Positions 1 to 12,108 are shown, numbered from the stretch's first letter. The stretch is DNA of 41,794 nt from Zygnema cylindricum (GCA_037447655.1 JBBHKE010000771.1:802243-844036); one strand, 5' to 3'. The notes: generated from the letters alone by a model not told the origin. A program made the numbers and translations.

Positions 1-556
1 TGAGTAACCGACGCCCGACCGGGTTATGTCACGCTCCAAAATTGTTAACCGTTAACCGACCGGCGTTTACGAAAATAAAATTTAACCGAAACTCGATTTC
101 TCGCGACTAACCGAGCCCGCCCGTTACCAAAAAAGTACAAAATTAATTAATGTACGACGTATGAATAAGCCAATAATTACAATTTGTCGCGTTCCCTAAG
201 ATTTGCGAAATGAATAGTGTTTACTACCGTGTCAGATTTGCGACGCTTTGTCGCGTTCCCTAAGATTTGCGAAATGAATAGTGTTACTACCGTGTCAGAT
301 TTGCGAGCTAATCATGACGTCACTTACTTCCACGATATCAAAGAGTACAAAGTACAAGAATGTTGGATTATAGGGACAATACAAAATTTTCATTTTTTTG
401 GTTTTTTGGTTGACCGATTGTAACCGACTTTTTTTTTTTCTGGTGAATCAACCAACCGTAACCGCCCGACCCCCAAAATTTGGCAACCGAATCCGTTCCG
501 GATCCGGCGTGGGCAGTCGGTTAACCGTCGGTCACGGTTTCGGTTGACCGTTTGCG
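1..556. repeat. AACCG/CGGTT motif-rich region, probable end of a truncated DNA transposon
   Basis: Both flanks of this stretch (about 1-130 and 400-550) are crowded with AACCG, GACCG and CGGTT in both orientations, while the middle is ordinary. Clustered short motifs near both ends are typical of subterminal transposase-binding sites in hAT-like and other TIR elements. The left end lies outside the window, so no terminal inverted repeat pair or target duplication can be shown. No coding capacity is seen. The transposon reading is inference. Confidence 0.4.
183..306. repeat. 64-bp tandem duplication, two copies
   Basis: Unit 1 (183-246) and unit 2 (from 247) both begin TTTGTCGCGTTCCCTAAG and continue through ATTTGCGAAATG and CTACCGTGTCAGATTTGCGA. 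They differ by one T in the GTGTTTAC/GTGTTAC run and at the very end. It sits inside the AACCG-rich region. Confidence 0.9.
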
Positions 557-3500
557 ACGACATCTGCTACAGTATAACCACCCTTGAATCGCTCATCCGC
601 CGCGCGTTCGCTGTTCGAATCGCGATATTGTAGCGAGTCGAGCTGATTAGCGGTTCTGTAGCCAGTGAAGTTTTATTCATCGCTTATTTGCAAAAGTGTG
701 AATTGCATTGGCATTCCAAAATGCGCCTCAACTTACTTTTCCCACTCTTTATTTCGTCCAGAACTTTTTCCATTCATGCACAGATGATAAACGGAAACAA
801 AGAAACATCACGTGTAATCAGGAACGCTCGCTAGCAATTGCTTACCAATATTACGCTTGATGGGCAAGGAGTTTGGCTTCAACTGTGTTAACATCTAGAA
901 CCTGAAAAAAGCTATTTGGAAGCTAAACTTTCTTCTCCTCCATTTCCCTTCTCAATCTATATTTAAGACCAATCGAATTATTTCCAGGCCTTTCCCTTCC
1001 GCCGCCGCCACTTTACAACCCACTATCGTATCGCCATTCAACCCATCCCTTGTGCACAAATGCAACCATGTTCAGCCACATGTGAAGGTTCTCGTGCTCG
1101 TGGCACTTGTCACACTTGTTTCACCTCTCCTCATGTTCGCCCATGTTAGAATGTCCAGCATTCAAAAGTTGAAAGTACCCTAGTAGTAAGGCTGACTCAA
1201 CCAAATAATCAATCACCCAGACATTGCATCAAAAAATGCCATAATCAGAAAAGCATGAAATGATTCACATTGACTCGTTAAATTTGTCCCTCAATGTCTG
1301 ATATACATGAGAGCGATCTTTGTTAATCAGAGCCTGCTAAGATTCACCCACTCAAACTACTCCGCCCAAATGTTAATAAACTTGAAGCAACTAAAGTAAC
1401 TCGTTAGAAATCTAAATTTCAAGCCAACCGACCAGAACCTGACATCCACTTGCCCATAGTCAAAATGTCACTCTTCCATCAAACTAAACTCACACTATCT
1501 TTAAATTCAACATTCCTACACTTATTCTCTGTTCCTTTCAGTTCTTCCTCCGATCCATGCTATTCATTGCTAAGATAAATAAGGTCTTAATTCCAGTGGT
1601 TGATCTAGACCGTAGTTAAATTAGCACCACACTCCATTGCAATCAAATGGCCTGCATGTCCTAAACCTCCTCCATCGGCTCTCTCTATCTTCTCTCCACT
1701 TGGCACTCTCGTCCTCCAAATGACCGCTAACTGCCCCTCCACGGGTATCAAAATTCATGCCCGCCGCAACCAGTTACCAGCCCTCCTAACAACATTTTTC
1801 CCGCTAAACTAACTCCCTCGCGGCCCACTGTCGGCTGGAGGGCGGGGAAGATGTCATAAAAAAAATAAAGAAATGACGTGATAAAGTTAAAAGACGACGT
1901 GTCAAAGGTTTGCAATGGCGAGGAAAATTCTAAAGCTGATGTGGCAGATTTCACACGGATTCTGCAAAGTCAGGAGTGCCCCAAACAACTATGTAGCATT
2001 TGAAGAAAAAGTGGAAATTTTTATGTTTAATTTTTGTTGTGAAAAATAGGCAGTAATTTTTTCGGAAGGAGGCTAATTTCGGTCGCTATGGAATCGACCT
2101 AAACCAACTCCTCAATTCTTTGAAGAGAGGTTCGTCCACGCCATCATTTACATTTTGAGAAATCCGGGTCTCAACTATCTCCAAAAAATTATAAAATTCC
2201 GAAATTTGGGAAAATGGTCAGTCATTCGCTAATGATGCTGAATTCTTCTTCCAACGACTTTTGAATCCAAATCGCACCAAATTTGGTCAAATTTAGGTGT
2301 GCCATTCGCTCCTCTTATTGTGGCGGAGCATCCACAATATTCTCATTTAGATCATAGACGGGAAGAGGCAATCAACGCGATTTTCCTAGATTAACATGGT
2401 GAAATAATCATCTCAAAATTTCCAATCTTGATCCGCAAGAACACCCGAGGCTTACAACAAGGGTCAAAGGGGCTACAAGAGTTGTTTCGAAATGACATCA
2501 CAAAACGACTTTTTGGTGAAGAGATTGTCCATTCTCTTGGTTCAACTTTCCACAATGCAACATACCGACAAACAAAACCATTTTAAAGAGGATAAATAGC
2601 CTGAAAATGGTGCAGTTCTGTTCAACGCTCTTCCCTTAGAATTTGGGATAGCATCAGCTCATGATTGATCTTTTAAGTAAAAGAAATGGTCGGCTTCTTT
2701 GATTCTCCCTTCAAAATCGGTTGAAGACAAGTTATGATGCTTTCACAAAGGCGAAAGAAGAGGCGAGTCATCATTTCTGAAAAAACGTCTTCAATCTAGC
2801 AACCAAGGCATTTGAAAGAAGATTTGGAGGTCCATCAAAGTGCCCAAAAGTGTGATTGCAGGAAATCCTGCATGCACCCGTTATGGTTTTCGCTTTTTTG
2901 GGAAAGGTGTTTGTTTGTCGCCATGCTTTTTTCGGTACTCGTTCCATTTTTTTCCGTTTGGTGAGCCTAAGACAGTGCAGGCTATGAATAAAATGTTGAT
3001 CGTTGCTGTCAGTTTTTGACTCTATTGTGGAATGGCCATTTTCGGTTCTTTTATGCGCCCACCTCATCCAATGTACGAAGATTGAAAGACTGAAATTACT
3101 AGAAGATTTTCTGGTAGGGGTGAAGAGGGTATGAAAGGAAATGCTCTTCCAATGTCACAAGTGAGTAGCTACTAAATTTGTTGGACGCTTCGCTCATTCA
3201 CAAAAGAGAGCGAGGCTAGATTGTCAAAATTTGAGGATGACGTGCTGTTAAGTGTGTGATTGTAGTTAAATGCTATTGCGGAGAAGTACAAACGGGCGCA
3301 GGCTAAAATTGATGGCGTTTTACCGCTTTGGCATAAGAAATTATTGCCACAACCAGTACCAATTTGTTGCTGGTTTTGGCAAAGCCATTTGAAGTTAGTG
3401 TTGCATTGTTTGCCTGGATATACGTCTCAGGTTATGGTTTGAAAGGATCCCAGGAGCCTGTTTAGTTTGCACAAAAAAAAGCATAATGTCAACTGTTACA

Positions 3501-4131
3501 TTGGTAAGATGTGATTTAACTTTTGTGCAGATACGGTCCTTCCCTCATTTCAGGAAATAAACTCGACAAAAACAAACTCAACAACAAAGATGCATCACGA
3601 GTAAGATTTAGCGCCACTTATCACAAACTTGATAGACGAGATTTAAAAAGACACATCAGGTAACAACACCTATCGGCTATCTTTTGTGTGAGTAATGCAA
3701 AAATCAACAAAGAGAATACACAAAGGGGAAAACCGATTCTTGATTGATAATAAATAAGAGGAAATGAAAAATTTCCTGCACGAGTAACCAAAATCATACG
3801 ATCAAGTATTTACAATCACCTAGACTGACATCTATTTACACCTTTTGGGCTTAGAAAATCACAAGTATATTCGATTTTCTAGCAAACAACCGGACTGCTC
3901 GAGTACCTTTGAGCACCGTCTCTAAGGCGCACAGGAGTGAACAACGGATGATTTTTTTTTCCACTTGATCAATTGGAACAAACATAATGAGAAAACCTAC
4001 GACGTCTTAAACATCACACATTGCCTTGTTGTGTCAAAGAGGTTCGCCGTATCGTCTGCCGGAACATTGAAAGCGACACCCTTATAGGTGATTCTGAACA
4101 CCGTAATGGGCAACATGACACAACGGCTGCG
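557..4131. other. Gene-free stretch, no recognised element
   Basis: No open frame here shows a recognisable domain or a plausible exon chain, and all frames are short and broken. The part from about 2380 to 3560 has the look of decayed coding or retroelement sequence (fewer homopolymers, more even composition), but I could not match a motif. Confidence 0.5.
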
Positions 4132-4141
4132 NNNNNNNNNN
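4132..4141. other. Assembly gap (10 N)
   Basis: Ten consecutive N. The short frame crossing it is meaningless. The true gap size is unknown because 10 N may be a placeholder. Confidence 1.
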
Positions 4142-4518
4142 ATGTGGCTTTGATGTGATTCGACATGCCTCCGTAAGGTCGGCATGTAGATTGTAAGATA
4201 GTGTTTATAAATGTGGTGCCTCCGTACAGCTTAGTGTAGTTTCGGTGTATAAAAGTAGGACTTAGTGAATTTGATTTTTAGGAACAAATGATATGAAAAC
4301 TGTACACTCAGTTTTATGTAATTTCATTTCTACATATCTCACACATTTGTGAGCGGAATTGATTGAAATTTTGTGTGTGTGTTCCTGTGTATGTTATCTA
4401 CATTGTGGCAAATGTTCTTGACGTTTGGAGCAATTTTGTGAAAGTTAAAGTCTGTCAAAGTTTCTGTTCAGCCATCGATATTTGTGGAAGCTTCATCTCT
4501 TGATTTGTTCTACGATGA
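4142..4518. other. Gene-free stretch right of the gap
   Basis: AT-rich sequence with no recognisable coding or repeat structure. It may be the decayed downstream part of the gag-like remnant that follows on the minus strand. Confidence 0.4.
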
Positions 4519-4842
4519 CTACTGCTGCATCTTCTTCATCTTCAGTATCAGCACTTGTCTCAGAACAACAAGGGGTGTCTCCTTCCCCTTCCCCTTTTCG
4601 GACACACTGCTGTCCCCATCATCTGCCTCCTCCGCTGAGGCAGCCGTTGTTGTAGGAAACCTTACTCCAAATCTTGGTGGAGTTCTCGAAGGTGGACGTT
4701 TCACTTGTCCACTGATGATACCCCAGTATCGCTTTTCGCACAAAGCTCCCATCATTATGGCTTCCCAATAGATGAACCAAGATCCATTGAAGGTGGGCAC
4801 CCTAGAGGGTGGGCCTATAACCTGCAATTTTGTGTCCTCCAT
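4519..4842 (-). pseudogene. Copia-type gag N-terminal remnant
   Basis: A 107-codon frame opening with ATG at 4842. It contains FNGSWFIYWEAIM followed by a leucine/lysine segment and a W-G-I-I-S-G turn. This matches the start of copia gag (F-x-G-x-N-Y-x-x-W, then W-x-x-V-x-G), and the intact element in this window has the same layout with FNGTNYAVW. After about 60 residues the similarity fades into an acidic, Ser/Glu-rich tail ending at a stop, and no zinc knuckle or pol follows. I read it as a truncated, old retroelement fragment. A chance frame or a domesticated gag is possible but less likely. Confidence 0.5.
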
Positions 4843-5557
4843 TGGACTACATAATTTAGGAAGCCTCTAGATAGTTATTAACTAACCCACTTCCAATGGT
4901 GACCACTGCTACCCAAGCAGACAAGCAAACAATGTGACTGCACCCTTGTGCAGCCTAGACTCCCCTGAGTTTGTAGGAAAAATAATCTCTGAAAACCCCC
5001 AACGAGGCGATAAGTTAGGAGACGGCAAAAATGCCAATTTTATTCAAAGCTCTCTTAGATAGATGTGACATTCTACCAAATTTCCTAAGTCCTAAACCCC
5101 TTTCACAGCCCATATCTACTGAAGTACAAACCAATCATATGATTGTAAAGTACAGAAAGGTACTACGGCCGATGTCTTTTCTGTACGGCTTGTGTACGAC
5201 AAGGCCACTGAGTGGACGCGTGTCACTTTTCAACTCGTCCGTACATTCCTTGGAATTCCCGCGAACGAATGTCATCCTTCCACGCGGCGCCAAGTCATGC
5301 CATGTCCATAAAAGCCATATTGACCATTGCGCGATCTCGGCGATGATATGTGTTGTCGGATTAAATTTCACATTAATTGTTGACCGTCGAAACAAATGTG
5401 CGATTCATGTGTTTTGTGCGAAATGACATCCGCACTAAACTTTAACAAGTTTTATGTTCCTTCGTTCAAATTCCAGTTAATTGATTCAGTACCATACAAT
5501 AGTTTAAATACATGTCAAACCCTATATCTCCTAATGGACTTCTACGACAGACTAATT

Positions 5558-5603
5558 AGAGCTAACGGCTACGCCGCGCTTTGCCGATTGGTGGTTCGAG
5601 TCC
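5558..5603 (+). other. tRNA-promoter-like patch (B box), possible SINE head
   Basis: GGTTCGAGTCC at 5593-5603 is a perfect match to the pol III B box (GGTTCGANNCC). A weak A-box-like TAGAGCTAACGG starts 35 bp upstream. The surrounding bases do not fold into a good T-arm (3 of 5 pairs) or cloverleaf, so this is not a tRNA gene. A decayed tRNA-derived SINE is the best guess. Confidence 0.25.
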
Positions 5604-5624
5604 TGCCGGACTCAACCTTTTGTT

Positions 5625-5644
5625 AGAGTGACTTTAGTCACTCT
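5625..5644. repeat. Perfect 9-bp hairpin with 2-nt loop
   Basis: AGAGTGACT, loop TT, AGTCACTCT. It lies 22 bp downstream of the B-box-like motif. It could act in RNA form if the patch upstream is transcribed, but no function is shown. Confidence 0.6.
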
Positions 5645-6653
5645 TTAGTCTTGCCTGTTGAGCTAGGATAGCCATGGCTCAACCACCCTCTCTATCCTTC
5701 AGTGACTACAACAAGTATGGTGGGTAGAGAGAGAGGTGGAGGCAGGCTGTCCGCCTTTTCTTTTCGTTTTTGTGTTGACCTATTTAGACCTAAAAAATAC
5801 CACATAAATCTAATAATTTCAACACTAACTAAGCAAAAAACTTTATTATTTACGCATTTACTTGCTTATGATTTATTATATCATTCACCCATTTTGTTTA
5901 AACATATACTATTAACCCGAATTTGTTAACCCAATTTGTTTCATTATATTATCTTTATGTTATTATATACAACAGTAACCTAGTGGTTATTGTACCATGT
6001 ACTATTGTGAGTGAAATTATTGGTTAGTAATGGACATTACTAATTTCGTCCAATTTAATGTTTCAAACACACAATCTTAATTATTTTTAATCATAACTAC
6101 TCATAACGGATAAATTCCGACTCTCTAAATTAGTGTTGTTTAAACTAATAAATGGGAAAGGCACCTAACAAAGTTACGTTGCCCATATATGTTATATTAA
6201 CACTAAATTGGTCGCTACCTTTGCTGGGGTATCAACATCATTATTTAAGGGGAGTTGATTAAATGATTATTAAACATTTTCATTTCCTATTAAACGCTAA
6301 TAATCTTTAAATTAAATTTATAATGGGCGGTGTACGGATAAAGTAATTCACAATGTCCTGTTGTACTAATTAACATATAATTTGAAGCTTTATGTTATAC
6401 ATACCCACGTCATTTGACGTCAGATGAAAAAATCAGTTTTCAGACAGTCGGGCAGTATAATAAACTGATAAAAGTCAAAGGACAAACGCTACGGTAAAAA
6501 ATATATTACAGTAGAGCGTTAGAACCCAACAAAATTACGCTTAATATTTTTTTTACGGATTGTTCGATACCGGGTAGGTATCTTGTAAGTGTGGGACTTA
6601 CGGCAAATTTCACATATTGAAGAGAGGTGCAGAAGGTGTTGGATTATTGTCGT

Positions 6654-6860
6654 TTCGCGGTATTTCCGCGAAGCGTCATACCAACATTTAATTGTTGACG
6701 TGAAGTACCACGTCATCATACGAAACGTACGATGTAAGTTTCGTGGTACTAACTTTGAAGCGTCCGCGAACGAAACATACTATTTCGTTTCGCGTGACTT
6801 TTGTCTTCATGTACAGATGTTTGATTTTGCGTGCAAGTGTACTTGTGAAGCGACACGTGT
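6654..6860 (+). promoter_or_regulatory. U3 palindrome cluster of the 5' LTR
   Basis: Three inverted repeats lie in the first 225 bp of the LTR: TTCGCGG/CCGCGAA around TATTT (6654-6672), TGACGTG/CACGTCA around AAGTAC (6696-6715), and the perfect ACACGTGT (6853-6860). ACGT-core sites of this kind are bound by plant bZIP factors, and paired sites in U3 are common LTR enhancers. Binding here is inference. The same sites recur in the 3' LTR. Confidence 0.5.
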
Positions 6861-7022
6861 TAAGTCAACGTTTGGAGTTTGTTGTTTTGAAGGAAGAAAG
6901 CGCGTGCGCCTTCCTTCGTGGAATTTTCATTTGAAGAGTGCACAGTCAGCTAGGGACAGACTTCGTCGCTACGCTAAGTTCTGCTTGTCTTATCTTGTTG
7001 TCTCTTAGTGTAGAGTAGCGAG

Positions 7023-7030
7023 TATATATA
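7023..7030 (+). promoter_or_regulatory. LTR TATA-like box
   Basis: TATATATA within GAGTATATATAGGCAG, about 390 bp into the LTR and downstream of the palindromes. It is the best candidate for the U3 core promoter, placing the U3/R boundary some 30 bp downstream. Confidence 0.55.
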
Positions 7031-7289
7031 GGCAGCAATGTACATGTGCAGAGTATTAATTAATCAACCAATTAATCATAGAGGATTTATATTGGAGTAG
7101 AGATTATTTAAAGAGAAGAGTGAAGAGAGAGAAGAGAGAAGAGACATGATGTAAAGAGGCTTCGGCCAAGAACACTTATAAATCTTTTTGGCTGAATATT
7201 CCTCTTGTCTTTTATGAGCTTCCGCTGTGTAATGATTTATGTTTTATGAATTATTTTAAGAGAAACTCTTTTGCTTAAGATCCTACAAT

Positions 7290-7301
7290 TGGTATCGGAG
7301 C
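7290..7301 (+). other. Primer-binding site (initiator tRNA-Met)
   Basis: TGGTATCGGAGC starts 2 bp after the 5' LTR. It matches the usual copia primer site TGGTATCAGAGC, complementary to the 3' end of initiator tRNA-Met, at 11 of 12 positions. Confidence 0.9.
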
Positions 7302-7329
7302 TAGTGCTTCAGAGATAGAGAGGGAGCGC

Positions 7330-10300
7330 ATGGGGAGGAAGAAGAATAGAAATACTCTTTCCCCCATGTCGACTTCGGAGAGAGCAAGAGAGTTCAGTTT
7401 TTCGGGTTCTCAATTTGAGGAGATTCGAAATACGGAGAGAAAATTTGAGGAGTTGTTTGATACATTAATGAGATATGTAGATTCACGATTTCAAACTCAA
7501 TCTAGTGAGAAAAGAGAATTTGCTTCATTTCAGGCTGCCGATCCATTCAGTGGAGGAGCTAATGAGAGTGAGATAAAAGAGAGAATTAGGAAAGGTAAAG
7601 CAAAGATAGAGGAAGATTCAGATTTTGAAGAGGCATTGGATAATGAAGATGATTATAATATGTCGGGGAAATCCGTGGCCTTTAATGGCACCAATTATGC
7701 GGTTTGGAAGAAATTTATTTCAAATCAACTTATTCTCAAGAGGCTTTGGAGGATTGTCAATGGAGAAGAGAAGATGCCAACGGAGAGCAAGGCACATGCT
7801 CAATGGAGATTGAAGGATATTGTGGCAACGACCGGTTTGATGAAGAATTGCACTTCTTCCGTGCTTGATCATTTCCTCGCTCACGGAACGGCCCATGAGT
7901 GTTGGCAAGCACTTGAGGAGCAATATGAGAAAGGCGTTGAGATCAAGGGTCAATATGTTTATACGGACTTTATGAATTTTAAAATCAAGTCAAATGAATT
8001 GATGGATGATGCCGTGAAGCGCTTCAATATTATACCCGAGCAATTACTCAACAATGGTCGAGTTATTTTGGATGCAGATAAATTAAGTGTGTTTCTTAAT
8101 GCTTTGCCGAAGAAGCTTTCGCATCTTAAAGCTATTTTACGGGCGAAGGCGGATAACACTTTCGGATTCACCGTCAATTTTATCAAAATGTCGGAGGGAA
8201 CTCCATCGGCTTCTTCAAGTGGAGGAGGAGGAGTTCTCAACTCTACTACTCGCGAAACCCCGGATCTTAACTATGCCGGTGGTAGAGGAGGTGGTAGAGG
8301 AGGTGGCCCGAGAGGTGGTGGTGGCGGTCGAGGCAACAAGAGGGAGCAAGGTCGTCCACCGAAAGTCCCTTCGGATCTTTCCAATGTGACATGCTACCGG
8401 TGTAACCGGCTTGGACACTTGTCATCCTCTTGTCCGGATAAGGACAAGCAATGTCATTTTTGTGGTAAGTGGGGGTATACGATTTCTCAATGTTATGCAA
8501 CGAGTGGAGATTCCGGAAGTGGAAGAGGAGGTAGACGAGGTGAAAAAGGCGCCCAAGGTGGCGGCCGAGGAGGACGCCGCAATGGTGGTCGTGGTTATGG
8601 TAATGCTAATTACTTTGACTATGGTAATGAAACCGGTGATGTTTTTCCGGTTTTTAACCTTACCCTTGATTCGGTGAGTAGTGAAGAAAATTTAGAGGAG
8701 TGGATCATTGATACGAGGGCATCTCACCATGTTTGCACGGATGCTACCTTGTTTGATGACATGAGGGAACTTACGGTTCCAAAGTTTATTACGGTTGCAA
8801 GCGGCCATGTCATTTCGGTTGGTACGGTTGGCACGGTTCGGCTTGATCTTCTTTCATGGGATAATGAAGGGAAAGAGAGATCGACGGAGTATCGTCTTCA
8901 AAATACTCTTTACATTCCGGACGGTTCGGTCAATTTGTTAAGCGTTCCACAAATCCAAAAGAGTGGTGGAAGCTTATTTGCGAAAGGTGATCAATCTATT
9001 GAGATTTGGAATGAGAAGGGGAATGTAATTGGAGAAGGAGTTGTAACGGATGCGAATCATAGTCGGCTCTTATGGAGGAGGCCGAAATCTAAAGTTTCCA
9101 CCAAGGGAATTTCACACCAAATTTCGGAGTTGAAAGGTGATCTTACCTTATGGCATCATCGAATGTGTCATACATCCGAGGTAAGTTTGAAGAAGATGAT
9201 TCGTCATTCTTCGGTGAGGGGTTTGGACCTCACATCCGGTGAGAAGGTGAATGGATGCGGAGGATGTAGCAAAGGACGTCAAATTCGGAAATCCCATCCG
9301 AATAAAGACATCAAGCATCGAGCTCAAAGTCCTTTGGAGGTTGTCCACATTGATCTTTGTGGACATATTAAACCCGAGACAATTGGAGGTAATAAGTATA
9401 CTTTGGTGATTGTTGATGACTTCTCTCGGAAGTCATGGGTGTACTTATTGAAAAAGAAATCAGATGCATTTGAAAAATTTAAAGAATGGCATGTGATGGC
9501 CGAAAGGCAAATTGATAAGAAGCTTAAGTCCATTCGTTCGGACAATGGAGGGGAGTTTGTTGCTTTTGAGGGGTATTGTAAGGAGTGGGGGATAAGGCAT
9601 CAATTCACGGCGCCTTATTCTCCGGAATCAAATGGAGTGGCCGAGAGAAAGAATCGTACCTTACAAGAAATGGTCCGTGCGATGGTTCATAGCTCCGGAC
9701 GAGAGATGTTTTTGTGGGGAGATGCGTTTCTTACGGCGAATTATATTTGTAACCGAATACTCACTTCGGTTTCCGCAAGTAAAACACCGGAGGAGTTATG
9801 GAGTGGTAGAAAGCCCACGGTTCATCATTTGAGAATTTGGGGATGTCATGCTACGGTTTATGTGGAATCAATTAAGAGGAAGGGGAAATTTGCACCAAGG
9901 AGTTGGTCGGGAATTTTTATTGGATATAGTGCGAAGGGGAGTTTATACCGAGTATATGATCCGGCTCATCACACAGTCGAAGAATCTCGGAATGTGGATT
10001 TTCATGAGGATCTCAAATCCGCCATGAATTCTGTTGGGAAATTTAAGGAAAATTTGGATTTTTATGAGGAGAGTGAAATTGAGAATTTTCTGTTCATTGG
10101 GGATTCGGAATCCGATGTGGAACCGAATGAGAAAATTAAGAAAAAGAATTTGAACAAATCGGTTGAAATTGAATTTGAAAGTAAGAGTAATGGATCTTAA
10201 GATTCCCGAGTGCCTTCGAACATTCGGAAATCTCAAAGTTCTAAATTGAGTTCTAAATCAAGTGACAAGGAAATTGAAATTGAATCCGAGGAAGAGAAAG

Positions 10301-12108
10301 AGGAAAAGGAGGAGGAGCAAGTTATCAGGAGGAGCTCTCGGATTACAAAGGGGAAGAAACCGGAGAAACTCACTTACGATCGAAAGGGGGAAAATGCATC
10401 AAATTCGCATTATTTTCTTTCCGATGCTAAGGAGACGGAGTTTCTTTTGTAGCAATCACTTACAGAGAATATGACCGGCGACCCTCAATCTTATGTCGAG
10501 GCAAGGAGGTCGACCGATTGGGAGAGTAAGTGGAAACCGGCGTGGGAGAAAGAATTTAAGTCGGTGGTTGATAATCGAACTTTTGAGGAAGTGAAATTAC
10601 CGGAGGGGAAAAAGGCGATTGATGCAAAGTGGGTCTTTAAAAACAAAACTGGAGCGTCGGGTGAAATAATTAAGTACAAGGCGAGGCTTGTGTGTAAGGG
10701 GTTACAACAACGTGAGGGAATCCATTTTAAGGAGACTTATGCTCCCGTGGTGAAGTTCGACTCACTACGGATTATTATTGCAATTGCAGCGATGGGGAAG
10801 AAACACGTCGATCAAATGGACGTTGAAACTACGTTTTTAAATGGTGAGTTGGAGGAAGAGGTATATATGAAGGTACCGGAAGGTGTCTCTCCTTTGCAGG
10901 AAGGAAATGTATGGCATTTGCGAAAGTCATTATATGGTTTGAAACAAGCACCACGCACTTGGTATTTGAGACTTCATCAAGTGCTATTGAAGTTTGGATT
11001 TGTACGGACTACGTCCGATTGTGGAGTTTACGTGAAAGGTGAAGGAGTTGATCAAATCATCTTTTCCGTTTATGTGGGTGATTTCTTGATGGCATGCGAC
11101 AAGTTGGAGCGCATTGATGAGTTGGAACGTTACCTTGGTTTACATTTCAAAGTAACAGATCTTAGAGAGGTACGATATATTTTGGGGATTGAAGTGATAC
11201 CTGACAAGGAGGGGAACATTAAATTGAGTCAAGCTCAATATTGTAAGGAGATTTTGGAGAGATTGGGTATGACTGACGCGAAACCGCTTTCTACACCGTT
11301 GGATGCAAACCTACACATTCGTAAGTTTGAAGAGGAGGATTCTATCGACGTACCTTATCGAGAGGCGGTTGGTTCACTTATGTACCTTAGCGTTGGTACT
11401 CGTCCAGATATTTCGGCCGCGGTTTCTATCGTCGGCCGTTATTGTCACGAGCCAAAGAAGGCGCATTGGGAGGCCGTATGACGTATCTTTCGATACTTGG
11501 TTGGTACGATTGATCTTGGACTTTTATTCACTTCTAACAAAAATTCTTTGGAGTGTGTTGGGTATTGTGATGCAGATTGGGGCGGCGATTTTGATTCAAG
11601 TAAGTCCACGTTAGGATATGCATTTATTTTTGGAGAGGCTGCAATCTCGTGGAGTTCTGGGCTACAACCTACGGTTGCGTTAAGTTCCACAGAATCTGAG
11701 TATATGGCTGTGTGTCATGCAGCTAAGGCTTCGATTTGGATTAAGGAGATGTTACGTGAGTTAATCATTTCTATTGGTTGTATGACAATTTATTCTGACA
11801 GCATGAGTTCTATGGCGTTGGCGAAAAAACTTGTGTTTCACAAAAGGACGAAACACATCAGGATCCAATGGCATTTTGTAAGAGATTTGGTTACGGCGAA
11901 CGAGATTGTATTTTCGTACGTTCCAACAAAAGAGGAGGCGGCTGATTTGTTGACAAAGGCTGCCACACATGATGTGTTTGAGAGGGGGCGACCAAAACTT
12001 GGATTATTTTTGAAGAGTTTGGTGATTCCGACAATAAGAGGGGGATTGTTGGATTACTGTCGTTTCGCGGTATTTCCGCGAAGCGTCATACCAACATTTA
12101 ATTGTTGA
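7330..12108 (+). pseudogene. Copia gag-pol polyprotein, interrupted by three in-frame stops
   Basis: One continuous frame of 1592 codons from ATG 7330 to TGA 12106, broken only by TAA 10198, TAG 10450 and TGA 11479; no frameshift is needed. In order: coiled, charged N-terminus; gag core (FNGTNYAVW near residue 118); glycine/arginine-rich linker; zinc knuckle CYRCNRLGHLSSSC (355-368); a second knuckle with Tyr in place of His (codon 8476); protease with D-T-R where D-T-G is expected (codon 8716); His/Cys integrase finger; integrase triad D675, D738, E772; a Glu/Lys-rich linker holding two of the stops; RT with MDV (codon 10819) but Y-V-G-D instead of Y-V-D-D (codon 11077); RNase H with CDADW, STESEY and SDS. 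The last 62 bases run into the 3' LTR. The substitutions hit catalytic positions, so I infer loss of protease and RT activity. Confidence 0.95.
12036..12045 (+). other. Polypurine tract
   Basis: AAGAGGGGGA, one base before the 3' LTR. This is the expected plus-strand primer position. It overlaps the coding frame near the end of pol. Confidence 0.88.

Larger units (their letters stand above)
4843..6636. other. AT-rich intergenic stretch left of the copia element
   Basis: No gene is seen. The interval holds a tRNA-promoter-like patch and a short perfect hairpin (listed separately), followed by about 900 bp of low-complexity AT-rich sequence up to the 5' LTR. The longest frame (about 130 codons, 5031-5426) has no start-context support and no domain. 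Confidence 0.5.
6637..7287 (+). repeat. 5' long terminal repeat
   Basis: It starts TGTTGG and ends CCTACA, giving the usual TG...CA ends. Compared with the 3' LTR (offset 5410) it differs at 6647, 6776, 6902 and 7261; three of the four are transitions. It contains U3 palindromes with ACGT cores and a TATA-like box. Frames inside it are not genes. Confidence 0.97.

Noticed and set aside
5031-5426. 131-codon plus-strand frame
   Set aside because: No domain, no splice context, a comparable frame on the opposite strand, and surrounding decayed sequence.
6589-7008. 139-codon frame, with a partner at 12110-12418
   Set aside because: It lies almost wholly inside the LTRs and repeats because the LTRs repeat. 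It has no domain, and it overlaps the promoter region.
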